DNA from: Shewanella hafniensis
GTDB lineage: Bacteria > Pseudomonadota > Gammaproteobacteria > Enterobacterales > Shewanellaceae
Direction: 5' to 3'
NCBI RefSeq assembly: GCF_019655335.1
Contig: NZ_BPFD01000002.1
Coordinates: 1-64,000, forward strand
Length of the DNA: 64,000 nucleotides
How positions within the stretch are numbered: position 1 is the first letter of the stretch; each line of letters opens with the position of its first letter. Below the pieces are notes generated by a model. That model made no database searches. It saw only the letters and a program-made list of their open reading frames with translations, and was not told the origin of the DNA. Shown here piece after piece: positions 27,441 to 36,636 of the stretch. A program made the translations under genes and the position numbers.

Positions 27441-27462
27441 AACGGGGCAATTAAGCCCCGTT
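27441..27462 (-). terminator. Terminator-like hairpin between fumarylacetoacetase and maiA
   Basis: AACGGGGC-N6-GCCCCGTT followed on the minus strand by TTTATAC, a good intrinsic terminator shape in an 87-bp gap. It implies that maiA either has its own promoter or receives only read-through transcription. Confidence 0.75.
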
Positions 27463-27496
27463 AGTTTGAGTCGATGTCGCCCTTTAAGGGAAAGCT

Positions 27497-28483
27497 TTAG
27501 GCTTTGTATTCAACCACTTTTTGATCGATAGAACCGAAAATCGTTACATTGTTGTCATCAAGCATTTCGATGCGAACAGTGTCGCCAAAACGCATAAATG
27601 GTGTAGTGGCTTTGCCTTCGGCAATCACTTCTAACATACGTTTTTCCGCTAAGCAGCTAGAACCTGCGCTACGGTCATAGTTAGAAATAGTACCAGAGCC
27701 AATAATCGCGCCAGCGCCCAATGGACGGGTTTTCGCCACATGTGAAACTAACTGACTGAAATTAAAGGTCATATCGACGCCCGCATTCGGACGACCAAAT
27801 AACTCACCGTTTAAATGGGTGATCAACGGTAAATGCACTTTAGAATCTTCCCAACGGGCGCCCAGTTCATCCGGCGTCACTGCTACAGGTGAAAAACTGC
27901 TCGATGGCTTAGATTGGAAGAAGCCAAAGCCTTTTGCCAACTCACCAGGGATTAAGTTACGCAGTGACACATCGTTGACTAACATCAACAATTTAATATG
28001 CTTAGCCGCATTGTCGCTGCTCACGCCCATAGGCACATCATCGGTGATGATCGCGATTTCAGATTCGAAATCGATACCCCAGTCTTCACTCGCCAGTGGA
28101 ATATCGGCTTTAGGGGCAATAAAACTGTCTGACCCACCTTGATAGAACAGCGGATCTGTCCAGAAGGTTTCTGGCATTTCTGCGCCGCGAGCCTTACGGA
28201 CTAGCTCAACGTGATTCACATAAGCGCTGCCATCGGCCCATTGATAAGCACGCGGCAGTGGCGACAAACACTTAGCTTCGTCGAACGCTTGGGCGCTATC
28301 TAACATGCCTTCATTTAACGCGTCGTACAATTCTTGCAATTGCGGTTTCAGTAAATCCCAACCGTCGAGTAATTGCTGCATAGTGTGGGCAATAGCAGGA
28401 ACGGCAACCGTTTTCGTGAGATCGCGGCTAACTAACATCAACTGACCATCGCGGCGACCATTGTTATAACTTGCAAGTTTCAT
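27497..28483 (-). CDS. Fumarylacetoacetate hydrolase family protein
   Basis: A FAH-fold hydrolase of 328 residues that in this setting should split fumarylacetoacetate into fumarate and acetoacetate. The metal-binding acidic motif is seen around IDFESEIAIITDDVPMG (about 135-151), with NDVSLRNLIPGELAKGFGFFQSKPS (here split) and GAGAIIGSGTISN following. Bacterial homologues of this length are annotated as FAH or as related acylpyruvases; the link to maiA and phhAB supports FAH. A CRP-like site and a 10-bp palindrome lie about 220 bp upstream. Confidence 0.85.
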   Translation of the reverse strand: MKLASYNNGRRDGQLMLVSRDLTKTVAVPAIAHTMQQLLDGWDLLKPQLQELYDALNEGMLDSAQAFDEAKCLSPLPRAYQWADGSAYVNHVELVRKARGAEMPETFWTDPLFYQGGSDSFIAPKADIPLASEDWGIDFESEIAIITDDVPMGVSSDNAAKHIKLLMLVNDVSLRNLIPGELAKGFGFFQSKPSSSFSPVAVTPDELGARWEDSKVHLPLITHLNGELFGRPNAGVDMTFNFSQLVSHVAKTRPLGAGAIIGSGTISNYDRSAGSSCLAEKRMLEVIAEGKATTPFMRFGDTVRIEMLDDNNVTIFGSIDQKVVEYKA

Positions 28484-28869
28484 ATTGGCTCCAGTGCTTC
28501 TAAGGCTAGGCGTACAATTTTATTGTGCTGGAAAACGCGCGGCGTCATCCAGCTTATATTCGGCGATTTTACTCGGACTTTTTGACTCATTAAGGGCGCA
28601 CACGTTACGCAGTCCGCGCCAACAAAGGCATGCCCTTTTGCTTGCTTTAACGTATTTGTTGCGCGTAGAAATACCCGAAGCTGACGCAGATTCCTATAGC
28701 GTGACCCAAATCACATTTGGGTCAATTATTTCACATTTCGTAAACTAATCATTACGTTTATAACCTAGTTGCCGCTTATCAATATCTCGGTAAGCAATAT
28801 GCCTGAAAAGTCGGCAACTAAGTGGAACGATACTGTTACATCTATCGCGTCAAGCTAGCAGGACACGGC
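28484..28869. other. Regulatory intergenic region between tyrR 3' end and fumarylacetoacetase
   Basis: No gene is seen. It contains a perfect 10-bp-arm palindrome (28702-28724), an overlapping CRP-like site, and CGTAA-N8-TTACG at 28739-28756. These are candidate operators for the fumarylacetoacetase-maiA promoter. Confidence 0.5.
28700..28724. promoter_or_regulatory. Palindrome with overlapping CRP-like site
   Basis: TGACCCAAAT (28702-28711) and ATTTGGGTCA (28715-28724) are exact inverted arms around CAC. Overlapping it, CGTGACCCAAATCACA (28700-28715) matches 9 of 10 informative positions of TGTGA-N6-TCACA. It lies about 220 bp upstream of the fumarylacetoacetase start; it may serve CRP or a local regulator. 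Confidence 0.55.
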
Positions 28870-30408
28870 TTAACGACGCTTGGCTATCTTGTACTCACGC
28901 AGTTTATTGGCAATAGCGGTGTGCGACACCCCGAGCTTTTTCGCTAACTGCCGAGTGCTCGGATAGGCAGGATATAATCGGCGCAATAGACTCGCCTCAA
29001 ACTGCTTCATTGCATCGTCGAGATTGCCTTCAAACTCATTGTCAAAGTAACCAAAACCTTCGGCGTAGGAGGGTAATTTTAATTGTTCGACCGTCAACTC
29101 AGCCGAACCATCCCACATAGACACTGCCCTAAATACTGCGTTTTTTAATTGGCGTACGTTACCTGGCCAAGCGTAGGTGAGCAAATGATCGCGGCACTGG
29201 GCCGAAATCCGCCGCACAGGGCTAGATAACTGTTGGCTGTAATGTTCGAGGAACATTTCCGTCAGTGGAATGATATCGACTTTACGCTCGCGCAGTGACG
29301 GTATGTGATAACTCAGCACATGGATGCGATAGTACAAATCTTCCCTAAACTCACCAGTCTGGCACAGTTCGGCTAAATTCTTCTGGGTTGAGCAGATGAT
29401 TCGCACATCGGCGCGGACTTCCTCATCACCGCCAATACGTCTAAAGGTGCCATCTTGCAATAGCCGAAGCAGCTTAACTTGGGCGGCCTTGGACATTTCC
29501 GCAACTTCATCGAGAAATACTGTGCCGCCCTTGGCTTCTTCAAAGAAACCCCTTTTAACGACTTTACCTTGGCTGACATAACCGAATAATTCTTCTTCGG
29601 CGGCGCTGTCGGGCAGAGCGGCGCAGTTGATGGCGATAAAGGGTTTCTCGCGGCGCATGCTGGCATCGTGGCTGGCTCTGGCCATTAATTCTTTGCCAGT
29701 ACCCGTTTCACCTGTGATCAATAAAGGCGCATCGAGCTGGGCCATACGCCGCGCTTGCTTTAGCACTTCCTTCATTTTGTCACTGCTGGCTAATACATTT
29801 TCAAAGCCAGTGGTTTGGTTCTGCAGCGCGTTAAACTGTTTTCCAACCCGCGCGGGGGATTTTAGCGACACCACAGCGCCAACTAAGATGGTTTTTTCAT
29901 CTTCATCTGGCAGGTAAATCGGCAGCATTTCGGCTAGATATTCGTTTGGGCCGATTTGTACCCTCGCCGCTTGCGGTAAGACTTGGCTTTCACTCAACCA
30001 ACGGCTGAAATTAAAACCTTGCACCCAATGATTGAGCGACTCTTCGAGCACTTCGTGCTCGCCCATGCCGATATTGAGCAAGGCGGACTCGTTAACGATA
30101 CGAATACGTGCTTTAGCATCGATGGAGAAAACGGAGTCGGGTAAGGTTTTGAGCAAGGTTTTAAGGGCGTAATGTTCCTGCTCTGAGGGCATAAACGACA
30201 CAGTACGCACATCGTGGACACTTTCCACTTTGCGGATCTGCGGCATCAAGGCACTTAAGGTTTCAAAACTGATTTCGGCAAATTGTAAGTACAGGAATCC
30301 TTGGTTACTGGCATTAATGGCAATTAAATTAATACCATAACGCTCTAACACGACTAAGATATCTTTGGCTAAACCAACACGATCCTGACAGCTGACTTCC
30401 AAGCGCAT
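28870..30408 (-). CDS. tyrR: Aromatic amino acid regulator TyrR
   Basis: A 512-residue regulator. Residues 1-75 form an ACT domain (MRLEVSCQDRVGLAKDILVV), about 80-190 a PAS domain, about 205-430 an AAA+ domain with Walker A GETGTGKE and Walker B GGTVFLDEVAEM, and the last 40 residues a helix-turn-helix (STRQLAKKLGVSHTAIANKL). The GAFTGA loop of sigma-54 activators is absent, as in TyrR. It binds tyrosine, phenylalanine or tryptophan and controls aromatic amino acid genes; here it sits between phhB and fumarylacetoacetase, whose products degrade those amino acids. Confidence 0.95.
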   Translation of the reverse strand: MRLEVSCQDRVGLAKDILVVLERYGINLIAINASNQGFLYLQFAEISFETLSALMPQIRKVESVHDVRTVSFMPSEQEHYALKTLLKTLPDSVFSIDAKARIRIVNESALLNIGMGEHEVLEESLNHWVQGFNFSRWLSESQVLPQAARVQIGPNEYLAEMLPIYLPDEDEKTILVGAVVSLKSPARVGKQFNALQNQTTGFENVLASSDKMKEVLKQARRMAQLDAPLLITGETGTGKELMARASHDASMRREKPFIAINCAALPDSAAEEELFGYVSQGKVVKRGFFEEAKGGTVFLDEVAEMSKAAQVKLLRLLQDGTFRRIGGDEEVRADVRIICSTQKNLAELCQTGEFREDLYYRIHVLSYHIPSLRERKVDIIPLTEMFLEHYSQQLSSPVRRISAQCRDHLLTYAWPGNVRQLKNAVFRAVSMWDGSAELTVEQLKLPSYAEGFGYFDNEFEGNLDDAMKQFEASLLRRLYPAYPSTRQLAKKLGVSHTAIANKLREYKIAKRR

Positions 30409-30621
30409 AATGACTGATATTCCCTTTTTTGATTCGAATTTTGGGGATAAACCGTGCAGAGCTATTTTTCGCCTTGAGCTTTACAACAAAAATGACGCTT
30501 GCTAGGCAAGTCGTTACCTTAACGAAAACGTCAGCGATGAGGGGAAATAGCAGAGCCCATATACGTTAGAAGGTTAAACAGAAAGTGGCAAGCCTAGTTT
30601 ACAGTTGAATTGTAACAGGAA

Positions 30622-30660
30622 GAAAAAATCAGCATCGAAAAATAGATTAAGATGCTGATT
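30622..30660 (-). terminator. Terminator after phhB
   Basis: AATCAGCATC (30651-30660 read on the minus strand) pairs with GATGCTGATT after a 14-base loop and is followed by TTTTTTC. It lies 16 bp after the phhB stop and separates phhAB from tyrR. Confidence 0.8.
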
Positions 30661-30675
30661 AAATTGATTAAATAA

Positions 30676-31014
30676 TTAACCTAGTAACTGGTCTGTCTTG
30701 GCGGCCATGATGAAGTCATTCTTATGTAGGCCCTTAATAGAGTGTGACCACCAAGTGACGGTTACTTTGCCCCATTCAGTGAAAATGCCTGGATGATGGA
30801 ATTCTTCTTCCGCTAAATCCGCCAGCTTATTCGTGAATGCCATCGCCAGTTTAAAGTTTTTAAACTTGTAGACACGCTCAAGCTGCATTACGCCGTCACG
30901 CACTTGCACGCCCCAGTCGGGGATCATACGAATAAGTTCGGCCAATTCTTCATCGGTCACTTTTGGTGCATCGGCTTGGCACGCTTCACATTTCATATTC
31001 GATAACGCAGTCAT
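30676..31014 (-). CDS. phhB: Pterin-4a-carbinolamine dehydratase
   Basis: Regenerates the pterin cofactor after phenylalanine hydroxylation by dehydrating 4a-hydroxytetrahydropterin; 112 residues. The signature [20 protein letters not shown] and [14 protein letters not shown] holds the active-site histidines. An unusual N-terminal CEACQ pair (about 8-11) is seen in many bacterial PhhB. Start 31014 has AGGAG five bases upstream; a start 21 bases earlier exists in frame. Follows phhA by 146 bp. Confidence 0.95.
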   Translation of the reverse strand: MTALSNMKCEACQADAPKVTDEELAELIRMIPDWGVQVRDGVMQLERVYKFKNFKLAMAFTNKLADLAEEEFHHPGIFTEWGKVTVTWWSHSIKGLHKNDFIMAAKTDQLLG

Positions 31015-31160
31015 ACATACTCCTGTTGGCAACATTGGTAGGGATTTTCTGTTGCACTTTACTCATTTTCTATTAATAACTTAAATCGCATGACTCAATA
31101 TCAGATGGCTAAATTAGATGCCAGCCAAATAACGAGTCAACTCATCAACCGAATCGTGAC

Positions 31161-31961
31161 TTAACTCGCCTTAGCTTTTGGCGGAAACTTAGGGGCAAAT
31201 AAACCTAACTGACGCGCCTTAGTGACATAAGCCATAATGTCCATCTTGGCAATTTCATCCAGCATATCAATGTGCTCAATCACATAATAAATCGGCTGCA
31301 TAATGTCGATGCGATATGGGGTTCGCAGCACATTCAATAAATCAAAAGGTTGACGTTCTGGCGCGTCACTTTCCATTGCATACAAGGTTTCACCGGGTGA
31401 GCTTAAAATGCCGCCGCCATAAATACATAAGGGACCATCTTTTGGCTGTAGTAAACCAAACTCAACCGTAAACCAGTACAAACGCGCTAAAAATACCCTT
31501 TCCTCTTTGCTGGCATGTAAACCTAACTGCCCATACATGTGAGAGAAATTGGCAAATGAAGGGTTGGTGAGCAAAGGGCAGTGACCAAAAATCTCGTGGA
31601 AGATATCTGGCTCTTGCAAGTAATCAAACTCTTCCTTACGGCGAATAAAAGTGGCCACTGGAAACTCTTTATTTGCCAGCAGTTCGAAAAAACGGCCGAA
31701 GGATATCAGCGCAGGGACCGCCGCCGTTTTCCAACCAGTGGTCGCTTGTAATACCGCATCAATTTCGGCAAGTTGCGGAATGCGATCCTTTGGCATCCCT
31801 AAGGCATCGAGCCCTTGCAGATATTCCTTGCAGGCACGACCAGGGAGATTAACAGCTTGACGGGCGTAAAGCTGACGCCAAATATCGTGTTCTTCTTGTG
31901 GGTAATGGATAAACCCAGTGTCATCGGCTCTGCGAGCGATGTACTCTGTTCCTTTCGTCAT
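31161..31961 (-). CDS. phhA: Phenylalanine 4-monooxygenase
   Basis: An iron- and pterin-dependent hydroxylase, phenylalanine to tyrosine; 266 residues. The iron ligands are the two histidines of FHEIFGHCPLL and the glutamate of FTVEFGLL, and the SSPGETLYAME block follows. Start 31961 (MTKGTEYIARRADD) matches the family N-terminus; the frame is open 50 codons further upstream but those residues are not family-like and run through a regulatory palindrome. Cofactor recycling is done by the next gene, phhB. Confidence 0.94.
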   Translation of the reverse strand: MTKGTEYIARRADDTGFIHYPQEEHDIWRQLYARQAVNLPGRACKEYLQGLDALGMPKDRIPQLAEIDAVLQATTGWKTAAVPALISFGRFFELLANKEFPVATFIRRKEEFDYLQEPDIFHEIFGHCPLLTNPSFANFSHMYGQLGLHASKEERVFLARLYWFTVEFGLLQPKDGPLCIYGGGILSSPGETLYAMESDAPERQPFDLLNVLRTPYRIDIMQPIYYVIEHIDMLDEIAKMDIMAYVTKARQLGLFAPKFPPKAKAS

Positions 31962-32054
31962 AATCTTCACTCGGTGGCTAACACTCATGGCTCCATAGTG
32001 ATCTAAGGCTTTAAATTTGTTAACTCCCTCACACTTTATTCTTGTGCCGCCACT

Positions 32055-32070
32055 GTGACGTAAACGTAAA
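32055..32070. promoter_or_regulatory. Palindrome upstream of phhA, related to the branched-chain operon site
   Basis: GTGACG TAAA CGTAAA, followed by GCAAATAT, resembles TTTACG CGAA CGTAAA plus GCAAGTAT at 21921. It is 94 bp upstream of the phhA start on the same relative strand. Candidate LiuR- or TyrR-class operator. Confidence 0.5.
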
Positions 32071-32208
32071 GCAAATATTACAAGGTCATTAAAATCACCC
32101 TGTTGCTGCACGCCATGGGTGCTGGATTAGATCCACTGTGCTACCTTTGCTAAAACTTATGCCCGAATTTGCCGTTAAAATACTTAGATTTCCTCAATTT
32201 TTTAGTGT

Positions 32209-32242
32209 TTGTAAATAGCTTTTCTGTGTAGGTCATTTACAA
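32209..32242. promoter_or_regulatory. TyrR-like half sites between phhA and galU
   Basis: TTGTAAAT (32209-32216) and ATTTACAA (32235-32242) are exact inverted 8-mers separated by 18 bases. TyrR boxes have the same TGTAAA/TTTACA halves but with a 6-base gap, so this is only suggestive. The rest of 31962-32284 shows no gene. Confidence 0.35.
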
Positions 32243-32284
32243 TATTGGCCATTAATCGCATCTCCTTGACCTAAAAGGTTCGCA

Positions 32285-33193
32285 ATGAAACAACATCAAA
32301 TTCGTAAAGCCGTTATTCCCGTCGCAGGCCTAGGCACTCGTATGCTTCCAGCGACCAAAGCGATTCCAAAGGAAATGTTACCTGTTGTCGATAAGCCATT
32401 GATCCAATACGTGGTCAGTGAAGCTATCGCCGCTGGGATCAAAGAAATTGTCTTAGTGACCCACGCCAGTAAAAACTCTATCGAAAACCACTTCGATACC
32501 AGTTTCGAATTAGAAGCCCAACTCGAGCGCCGTGTTAAACGTCAGTTACTCGAAGCCGTGCAATCTATCTGTCCTAAAGACGTGACTATCATTAGCGTGC
32601 GTCAATCTCAGGCGAAAGGATTAGGCCACGCCATTTTGTGTGCAAAATCTGTCGTCGGCGATGCACCATTTGCAGTATTGCCGCCTGATGTGATCATCGA
32701 TGAAGCCAGCTGTGATCTGCGCCGCGATAACTTAGCCGCTATGGTTACCCTGTTTGATGAAACCCAAGTGGGGCAAATCATGGTTGAAGGCGTGCCACAC
32801 AATGTCGTTAACCAATATGGTATTGCTGATGTGAATGGCCATGATTTACAACCTGGAGAATCAGAACCATTAGTCGAACTGGTTGAGAAGCCAGCCGTGG
32901 ATGAAGCACCATCTAACTTAGCCGTTGTAGGCCGTTATGTGTTACCTGCCAGCATTTGGCCGTTACTGGCTAAAACCCCTGCAGGCGCGGGCGATGAAAT
33001 TCAATTAACCGATGCAATCGCTATGTTAATGAAACAAGAAACCGTAAATGCTTACTACATGGAAGGTAAGAGTCACGACTGTGGTAACAAACAAGGGTAT
33101 ATGCGCGCGAACGTTGAATACGCCCTGCGCCACAGCGAAATCGGTGAAGATTTTGCGCACTATTTAAAAACCGTTGTAAAAGGGATGAAGTAA
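32285..33193 (+). CDS. galU: UTP-glucose-1-phosphate uridylyltransferase
   Basis: Makes UDP-glucose from UTP and glucose 1-phosphate for lipopolysaccharide and other glycans; 302 residues. The nucleotidyltransferase motif [17 protein letters not shown] lies at 15-31, with DVIIDEA, VEKP and [16 protein letters not shown] later, as in E. coli GalU. First gene of an operon with galE: the TAA stop and the galE ATG overlap by one base (TAATG). Confidence 0.95.
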   Translation: MKQHQIRKAVIPVAGLGTRMLPATKAIPKEMLPVVDKPLIQYVVSEAIAAGIKEIVLVTHASKNSIENHFDTSFELEAQLERRVKRQLLEAVQSICPKDVTIISVRQSQAKGLGHAILCAKSVVGDAPFAVLPPDVIIDEASCDLRRDNLAAMVTLFDETQVGQIMVEGVPHNVVNQYGIADVNGHDLQPGESEPLVELVEKPAVDEAPSNLAVVGRYVLPASIWPLLAKTPAGAGDEIQLTDAIAMLMKQETVNAYYMEGKSHDCGNKQGYMRANVEYALRHSEIGEDFAHYLKTVVKGMK

Positions 33194-34206
33194 TGACGAT
33201 TTTAGTGACCGGTGGTGCTGGCTATATTGGCACCCACACAGTAGTAGAACTGCTCAATGCTGGTAATGATGTGATTGTATTGGACAACTTGTCTAATTCA
33301 AGCATAGAAGCCTTAAACCGAGTCGAGCGGATCACTGGTAAATCGGTTACTTTCTATCAAGGCGATATTCTCAATAAAGCGTTATTGCAGAAAGTGTTTA
33401 ACGATCATGCTATTGATTCCGTTATTCACTTTGCGGGATTAAAAGCAGTGGGTGAATCCGTCGCTAAACCCCTTAAGTATTATGAGAATAACGTCACAGG
33501 AACTCTTATCCTCTGCCAAGTTATGGCGGAGTTTAAAGTGAAAAATCTCGTTTTCAGCTCATCGGCTACTGTGTATGGCGATCCTGCAAGTTTACCTATA
33601 ACCGAAGACTTCCCCACTGGGGCGACCAATCCCTATGGCCAATCTAAATTGATGGTTGAACATATACTGGCAGATGTACACAATGCCGATCCGAGCTGGA
33701 ATATCGCTCGTCTGCGTTATTTTAATCCGGTTGGCGCCCATGCCAGTGGCTTAATCGGCGAAGATCCTAATGATATCCCTAACAACTTAATGCCCTTTAT
33801 TGCGCAGGTTGCTGTGGGTAAACGTGCCGCCTTAAGTGTGTTTGGTGATGATTATCCGACTCATGATGGAACTGGCGTGCGTGACTATATCCATGTGGTG
33901 GATTTAGCCAATGGCCATTTAAAAGCACTGGCAAAATTGGCCACTAAACCGGGTCTGGTCACCTATAACTTAGGCACAGGCCAAGGATATAGTGTTTTAG
34001 ACATGGTTCATGCCTTTGAAAGAGCCTGTGGTAACACCATTGCCTACCAAATTGCGCCACGTCGTCCGGGTGATATTGCCGCCTGCTACGCCGATCCCAC
34101 CCACGCAAGGGAAGATCTTGGCTGGCAAGCAACACATACGCTAGAAGATATGGCCAACAGTAGCTGGCATTGGCAATCGACCAATCCCAATGGTTACAAC
34201 GGCTAA
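33193..34206 (+). CDS. galE: UDP-glucose 4-epimerase
   Basis: Interconverts UDP-glucose and UDP-galactose with bound NAD; 337 residues. The Rossmann motif [13 protein letters not shown] (4-16), catalytic Ser in SSSATVYGD (about 122) and YGQSK (Tyr about 147) are all present, as is RYFNPVGAH. Translationally coupled to galU, supplying UDP-galactose for surface polysaccharides. Followed by a terminator at 34214-34247. Confidence 0.95.
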   Translation: MTILVTGGAGYIGTHTVVELLNAGNDVIVLDNLSNSSIEALNRVERITGKSVTFYQGDILNKALLQKVFNDHAIDSVIHFAGLKAVGESVAKPLKYYENNVTGTLILCQVMAEFKVKNLVFSSSATVYGDPASLPITEDFPTGATNPYGQSKLMVEHILADVHNADPSWNIARLRYFNPVGAHASGLIGEDPNDIPNNLMPFIAQVAVGKRAALSVFGDDYPTHDGTGVRDYIHVVDLANGHLKALAKLATKPGLVTYNLGTGQGYSVLDMVHAFERACGNTIAYQIAPRRPGDIAACYADPTHAREDLGWQATHTLEDMANSSWHWQSTNPNGYNG

Positions 34207-34213
34207 CAAATTG

Positions 34214-34247
34214 AATGGCTTGTGGAAATATCCCAAGCCATTTTTCT
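34214..34247 (+). terminator. Terminator of galU-galE
   Basis: AATGGCTTG (34214-34222) and CAAGCCATT (34234-34242) form a perfect stem followed by TTTCTT. Confidence 0.85.
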
Positions 34248-34301
34248 TTATCACTGTGAATATACCCATCACTTTAAATAACTAACCGTTCGAGGAGCAA
34301 C

Positions 34302-34784
34302 ATGACTCAAAGTATTAATCACAGTCGTCGTAACCTCTTTCGCCGTCGTAAAGATAATGCCTTAAGGCCACCTTGGGTGCGCGATGATATCGAGTTCACC
34401 GATGTGTGCACGCGCTGTTCAGCCTGTATTGAGGTGTGTGAAACGCAGATCATCATCAAAGGCGATGGTGGATTTCCTGAAGTGTCCTTTAAGGACAATG
34501 AGTGTACTTTTTGTACACTGTGCGCTAAGGCTTGCCCTGAGAATATCTTCGATTTAGCCCAAATACCTTGGTCGTATCAAGCCCATATTCAAGAAAGCTG
34601 TTTAACCTTTCAAGGGATCTGGTGTCAAAGTTGTAAGGATGCCTGTGAGCCTAGAGCCATCAGTTTTGAGTTCAATATTGGTCAAGCTCCACGTCCGCAA
34701 ATAGACCTTGAACTTTGTACCGGATGCGGCGCCTGTGTGGCTCCCTGCCCTAGCAAGGCTATTGAAATAACCCGACCGACTTAA
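34302..34784 (+). CDS. napF: Ferredoxin-type protein NapF, solitary
   Basis: A 160-residue iron-sulfur protein that in nap operons assists maturation of the periplasmic nitrate reductase. Cluster motifs are CTRCSACIEVC, CTFCTLCAKACPE and CTGCGACVAPCP, plus the NapF-typical GIWCQSCKDACEPRAI. The basic N-terminus (SRRNLFRRRKDNALRPPWV) is also NapF-like. No other nap gene is in the window; the neighbours are galE and a bactofilin. Whether it serves a nap operon elsewhere, or another oxidoreductase, is open. Confidence 0.88.
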   Translation: MTQSINHSRRNLFRRRKDNALRPPWVRDDIEFTDVCTRCSACIEVCETQIIIKGDGGFPEVSFKDNECTFCTLCAKACPENIFDLAQIPWSYQAHIQESCLTFQGIWCQSCKDACEPRAISFEFNIGQAPRPQIDLELCTGCGACVAPCPSKAIEITRPT

Positions 34785-34895
34785 TGCAGCAAAGCCATCA
34801 CATTAACCCATACAGAGCTGTGCATATCATCGATTTTACGCTAGTATCGCGCCTCTATTGAACTCTGTTAATCCCTTCTCGAATTAAGTTAATTT

Positions 34896-35345
34896 ATGAT
34901 GATGTTTGTAAAAAAACTGTTCTTCCCCCCTAAAAAAAGTCCCTCTTTTAGTTTTATTTCTCGAGGCACTAAACTCACGGGGAATATTGAATTAACGGGC
35001 GATGTGCTTGTTGGCGGTGATATCCAAGGTCAACTGCTTTCTGAGGCTAATATCACTATAGAACAGGGCGGTACGATTCAAGGCGAAGTCAAGTGCCATG
35101 AGTTTGTCGTGAACGGACACTTCAAAGGCAGACTCATTTGTGAACGCTTAGTGATCCAGCATAATGGTGTTGTCGATGGCGAAGTGGCGAGCACTTCAAT
35201 GCAAATTTTTGAGGGCGGCCAGTTTATTGGCATGCGGATTAAAGAAGATGCACCAACCATTTACTCCCATGCAATTGGCCACTCCCCTGTAACAGCCAAT
35301 GGTAACTTATCGCACGTACAAAACGATGTTATAGAATCTCGCTAA
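34896..35345 (+). CDS. Bactofilin family protein
   Basis: A 149-residue bactofilin (DUF583): a short hydrophobic N-terminus (MMMFVKKLFFPPKK), then a right-handed beta-helix made of repeats such as GNIELTGDVLVGGDIQG and GTIQGEVKCHEFVVNGHFKG. Bactofilins polymerise without nucleotide into filaments and serve in cell shape, polar organisation or envelope scaffolding. Single gene between napF and a LysR regulator. Three tandem ATGs leave the exact start open by two codons. A terminator follows at 35369-35400. Confidence 0.88.
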   Translation: MMMFVKKLFFPPKKSPSFSFISRGTKLTGNIELTGDVLVGGDIQGQLLSEANITIEQGGTIQGEVKCHEFVVNGHFKGRLICERLVIQHNGVVDGEVASTSMQIFEGGQFIGMRIKEDAPTIYSHAIGHSPVTANGNLSHVQNDVIESR

Positions 35346-35368
35346 AACAGCGAATAAATGATGCTCGC

Positions 35369-35400
35369 AAGCTCACCCACTTAGGCGAGCTTGTATTTTT
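35369..35400 (+). terminator. Terminator of the bactofilin gene
   Basis: AAGCTCACC pairs with GGCGAGCTT (one mismatch, 6-base loop), followed by TTGTATTTTT. Confidence 0.75.
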
Positions 35401-35661
35401 AACGCATTATTTGCTCGATTTTTTTAATACCCCGACTCAAAACCCTTACCAGCCAAATAACTGCCTGCGAAATAGCACCCTTTACAATAGTTAAATAATT
35501 GTTATTTTGCCGAGAGTGATCACAGTTAATCCGCACGACTGCTGTTAATCTCACGGCTAATAGCGATGTTAGGGGGATAGCAAGGAGCAGAGTCAGGGCC
35601 ACAGAATGCCCCTAATAACCCCGCAAAAAATAGTTAAGACTCATATAGGGCAACATACAAA
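35401..35661. other. Intergenic before the LysR regulator
   Basis: No supported gene. A minus-strand frame at 35399-35602 overlaps the terminator and has no ribosome-binding site. The LysR promoter should be here; no clear motif is visible. Confidence 0.35.
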
Positions 35662-36636
35662 ATGAGCAACGTATTACTCAAACAAATATGTGAACTCGAT
35701 GTTTTTACCTTACTGGTATTTAAAAGTATTTTCGACACTGGGCACGCGAACAGTGCCGCCAAAGCGTTGGATGTTTCTGCACCGAAAATCAGCCGTTGTC
35801 TCAACGCATTACGCCTGACCTTTAACGATGAACTCTTCTATCGCCGACAACAGGGACTAAAACCCACTCCTTTAGCAGAAAGCCTGTATGTGGCGATTTG
35901 CCAGTTTACTGAATCAGTTTACCACCTCGAACAATCTGCAACTCAGATACAAAATGCAGCCATCAATGCCGATTTACCACTACATATCGCCGCCTGTAAT
36001 GGGCTATTGAGCTTTTTAGCGCCGCAATTAAGCACGCCTGAAGTCGCCCAAGCATTAGGACAAATACGTTTACATAAATGGCAGGAAAATAGCGCAGAGT
36101 TAATTCACGCAGGTGCACTGGATTTTGGCATCACCTTAGAAAGCGCTGAAAATAAAGAATTAAGTTACACCAAACTTGGCACGATCAATGGTGTCTACAT
36201 AGTGGCGGCCAAACAACATCCTCTGTGGCAAATTGAAACTGACATTAGCTTAGAGCAAATTTGTCGCCATCCATTTCTATTTATAGAAGTTAAAGGCTTT
36301 AACAGTAAAATTGACCCCTTAGAATTGTTTTGCCAACGCAAAGGTATCTTACTGCCTGCGGTGGAGAAAGTTATCGACCGAGAGGAATGGTACGCCCATT
36401 TACTCACCATGAAGAGCGTGGCTTTCTGTTCCAGCATTGATATGCACACAGTAAAACATATGCCCGGATTACACTTAGCACGCTTAAATGATAAAGAACT
36501 CAACAGACTTCACGATTCTATGATGGCGCCGCAATATTATCTTATTGAAAAACCAGCAATTCATCGACGTTACAGTCAGAGTCAAAGCGCGCTTGTCGTG
36601 CGTTCCTTACTTGCCGCACTCGATCGCGCCCGCTAA
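35662..36636 (+). CDS. LysR-family transcriptional regulator
   Basis: A 324-residue regulator: N-terminal winged helix (about 13-72, with NSAAKALDVSAPKISRCL and LFYRRQQGLKPTPLAE), then a type 2 periplasmic-binding-like effector domain. The effector is unknown. It lies 506 bp upstream of the decaheme cytochrome gene and on the same strand, so it is a candidate regulator of that gene, an inference from position only. Confidence 0.88.
   Translation: MSNVLLKQICELDVFTLLVFKSIFDTGHANSAAKALDVSAPKISRCLNALRLTFNDELFYRRQQGLKPTPLAESLYVAICQFTESVYHLEQSATQIQNAAINADLPLHIAACNGLLSFLAPQLSTPEVAQALGQIRLHKWQENSAELIHAGALDFGITLESAENKELSYTKLGTINGVYIVAAKQHPLWQIETDISLEQICRHPFLFIEVKGFNSKIDPLELFCQRKGILLPAVEKVIDREEWYAHLLTMKSVAFCSSIDMHTVKHMPGLHLARLNDKELNRLHDSMMAPQYYLIEKPAIHRRYSQSQSALVVRSLLAALDRAR

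Noticed and set aside
35399..35602. Minus-strand 67-residue frame between the bactofilin and LysR genes
   Set aside because: It overlaps the bactofilin terminator, has no ribosome-binding site and no family resemblance.
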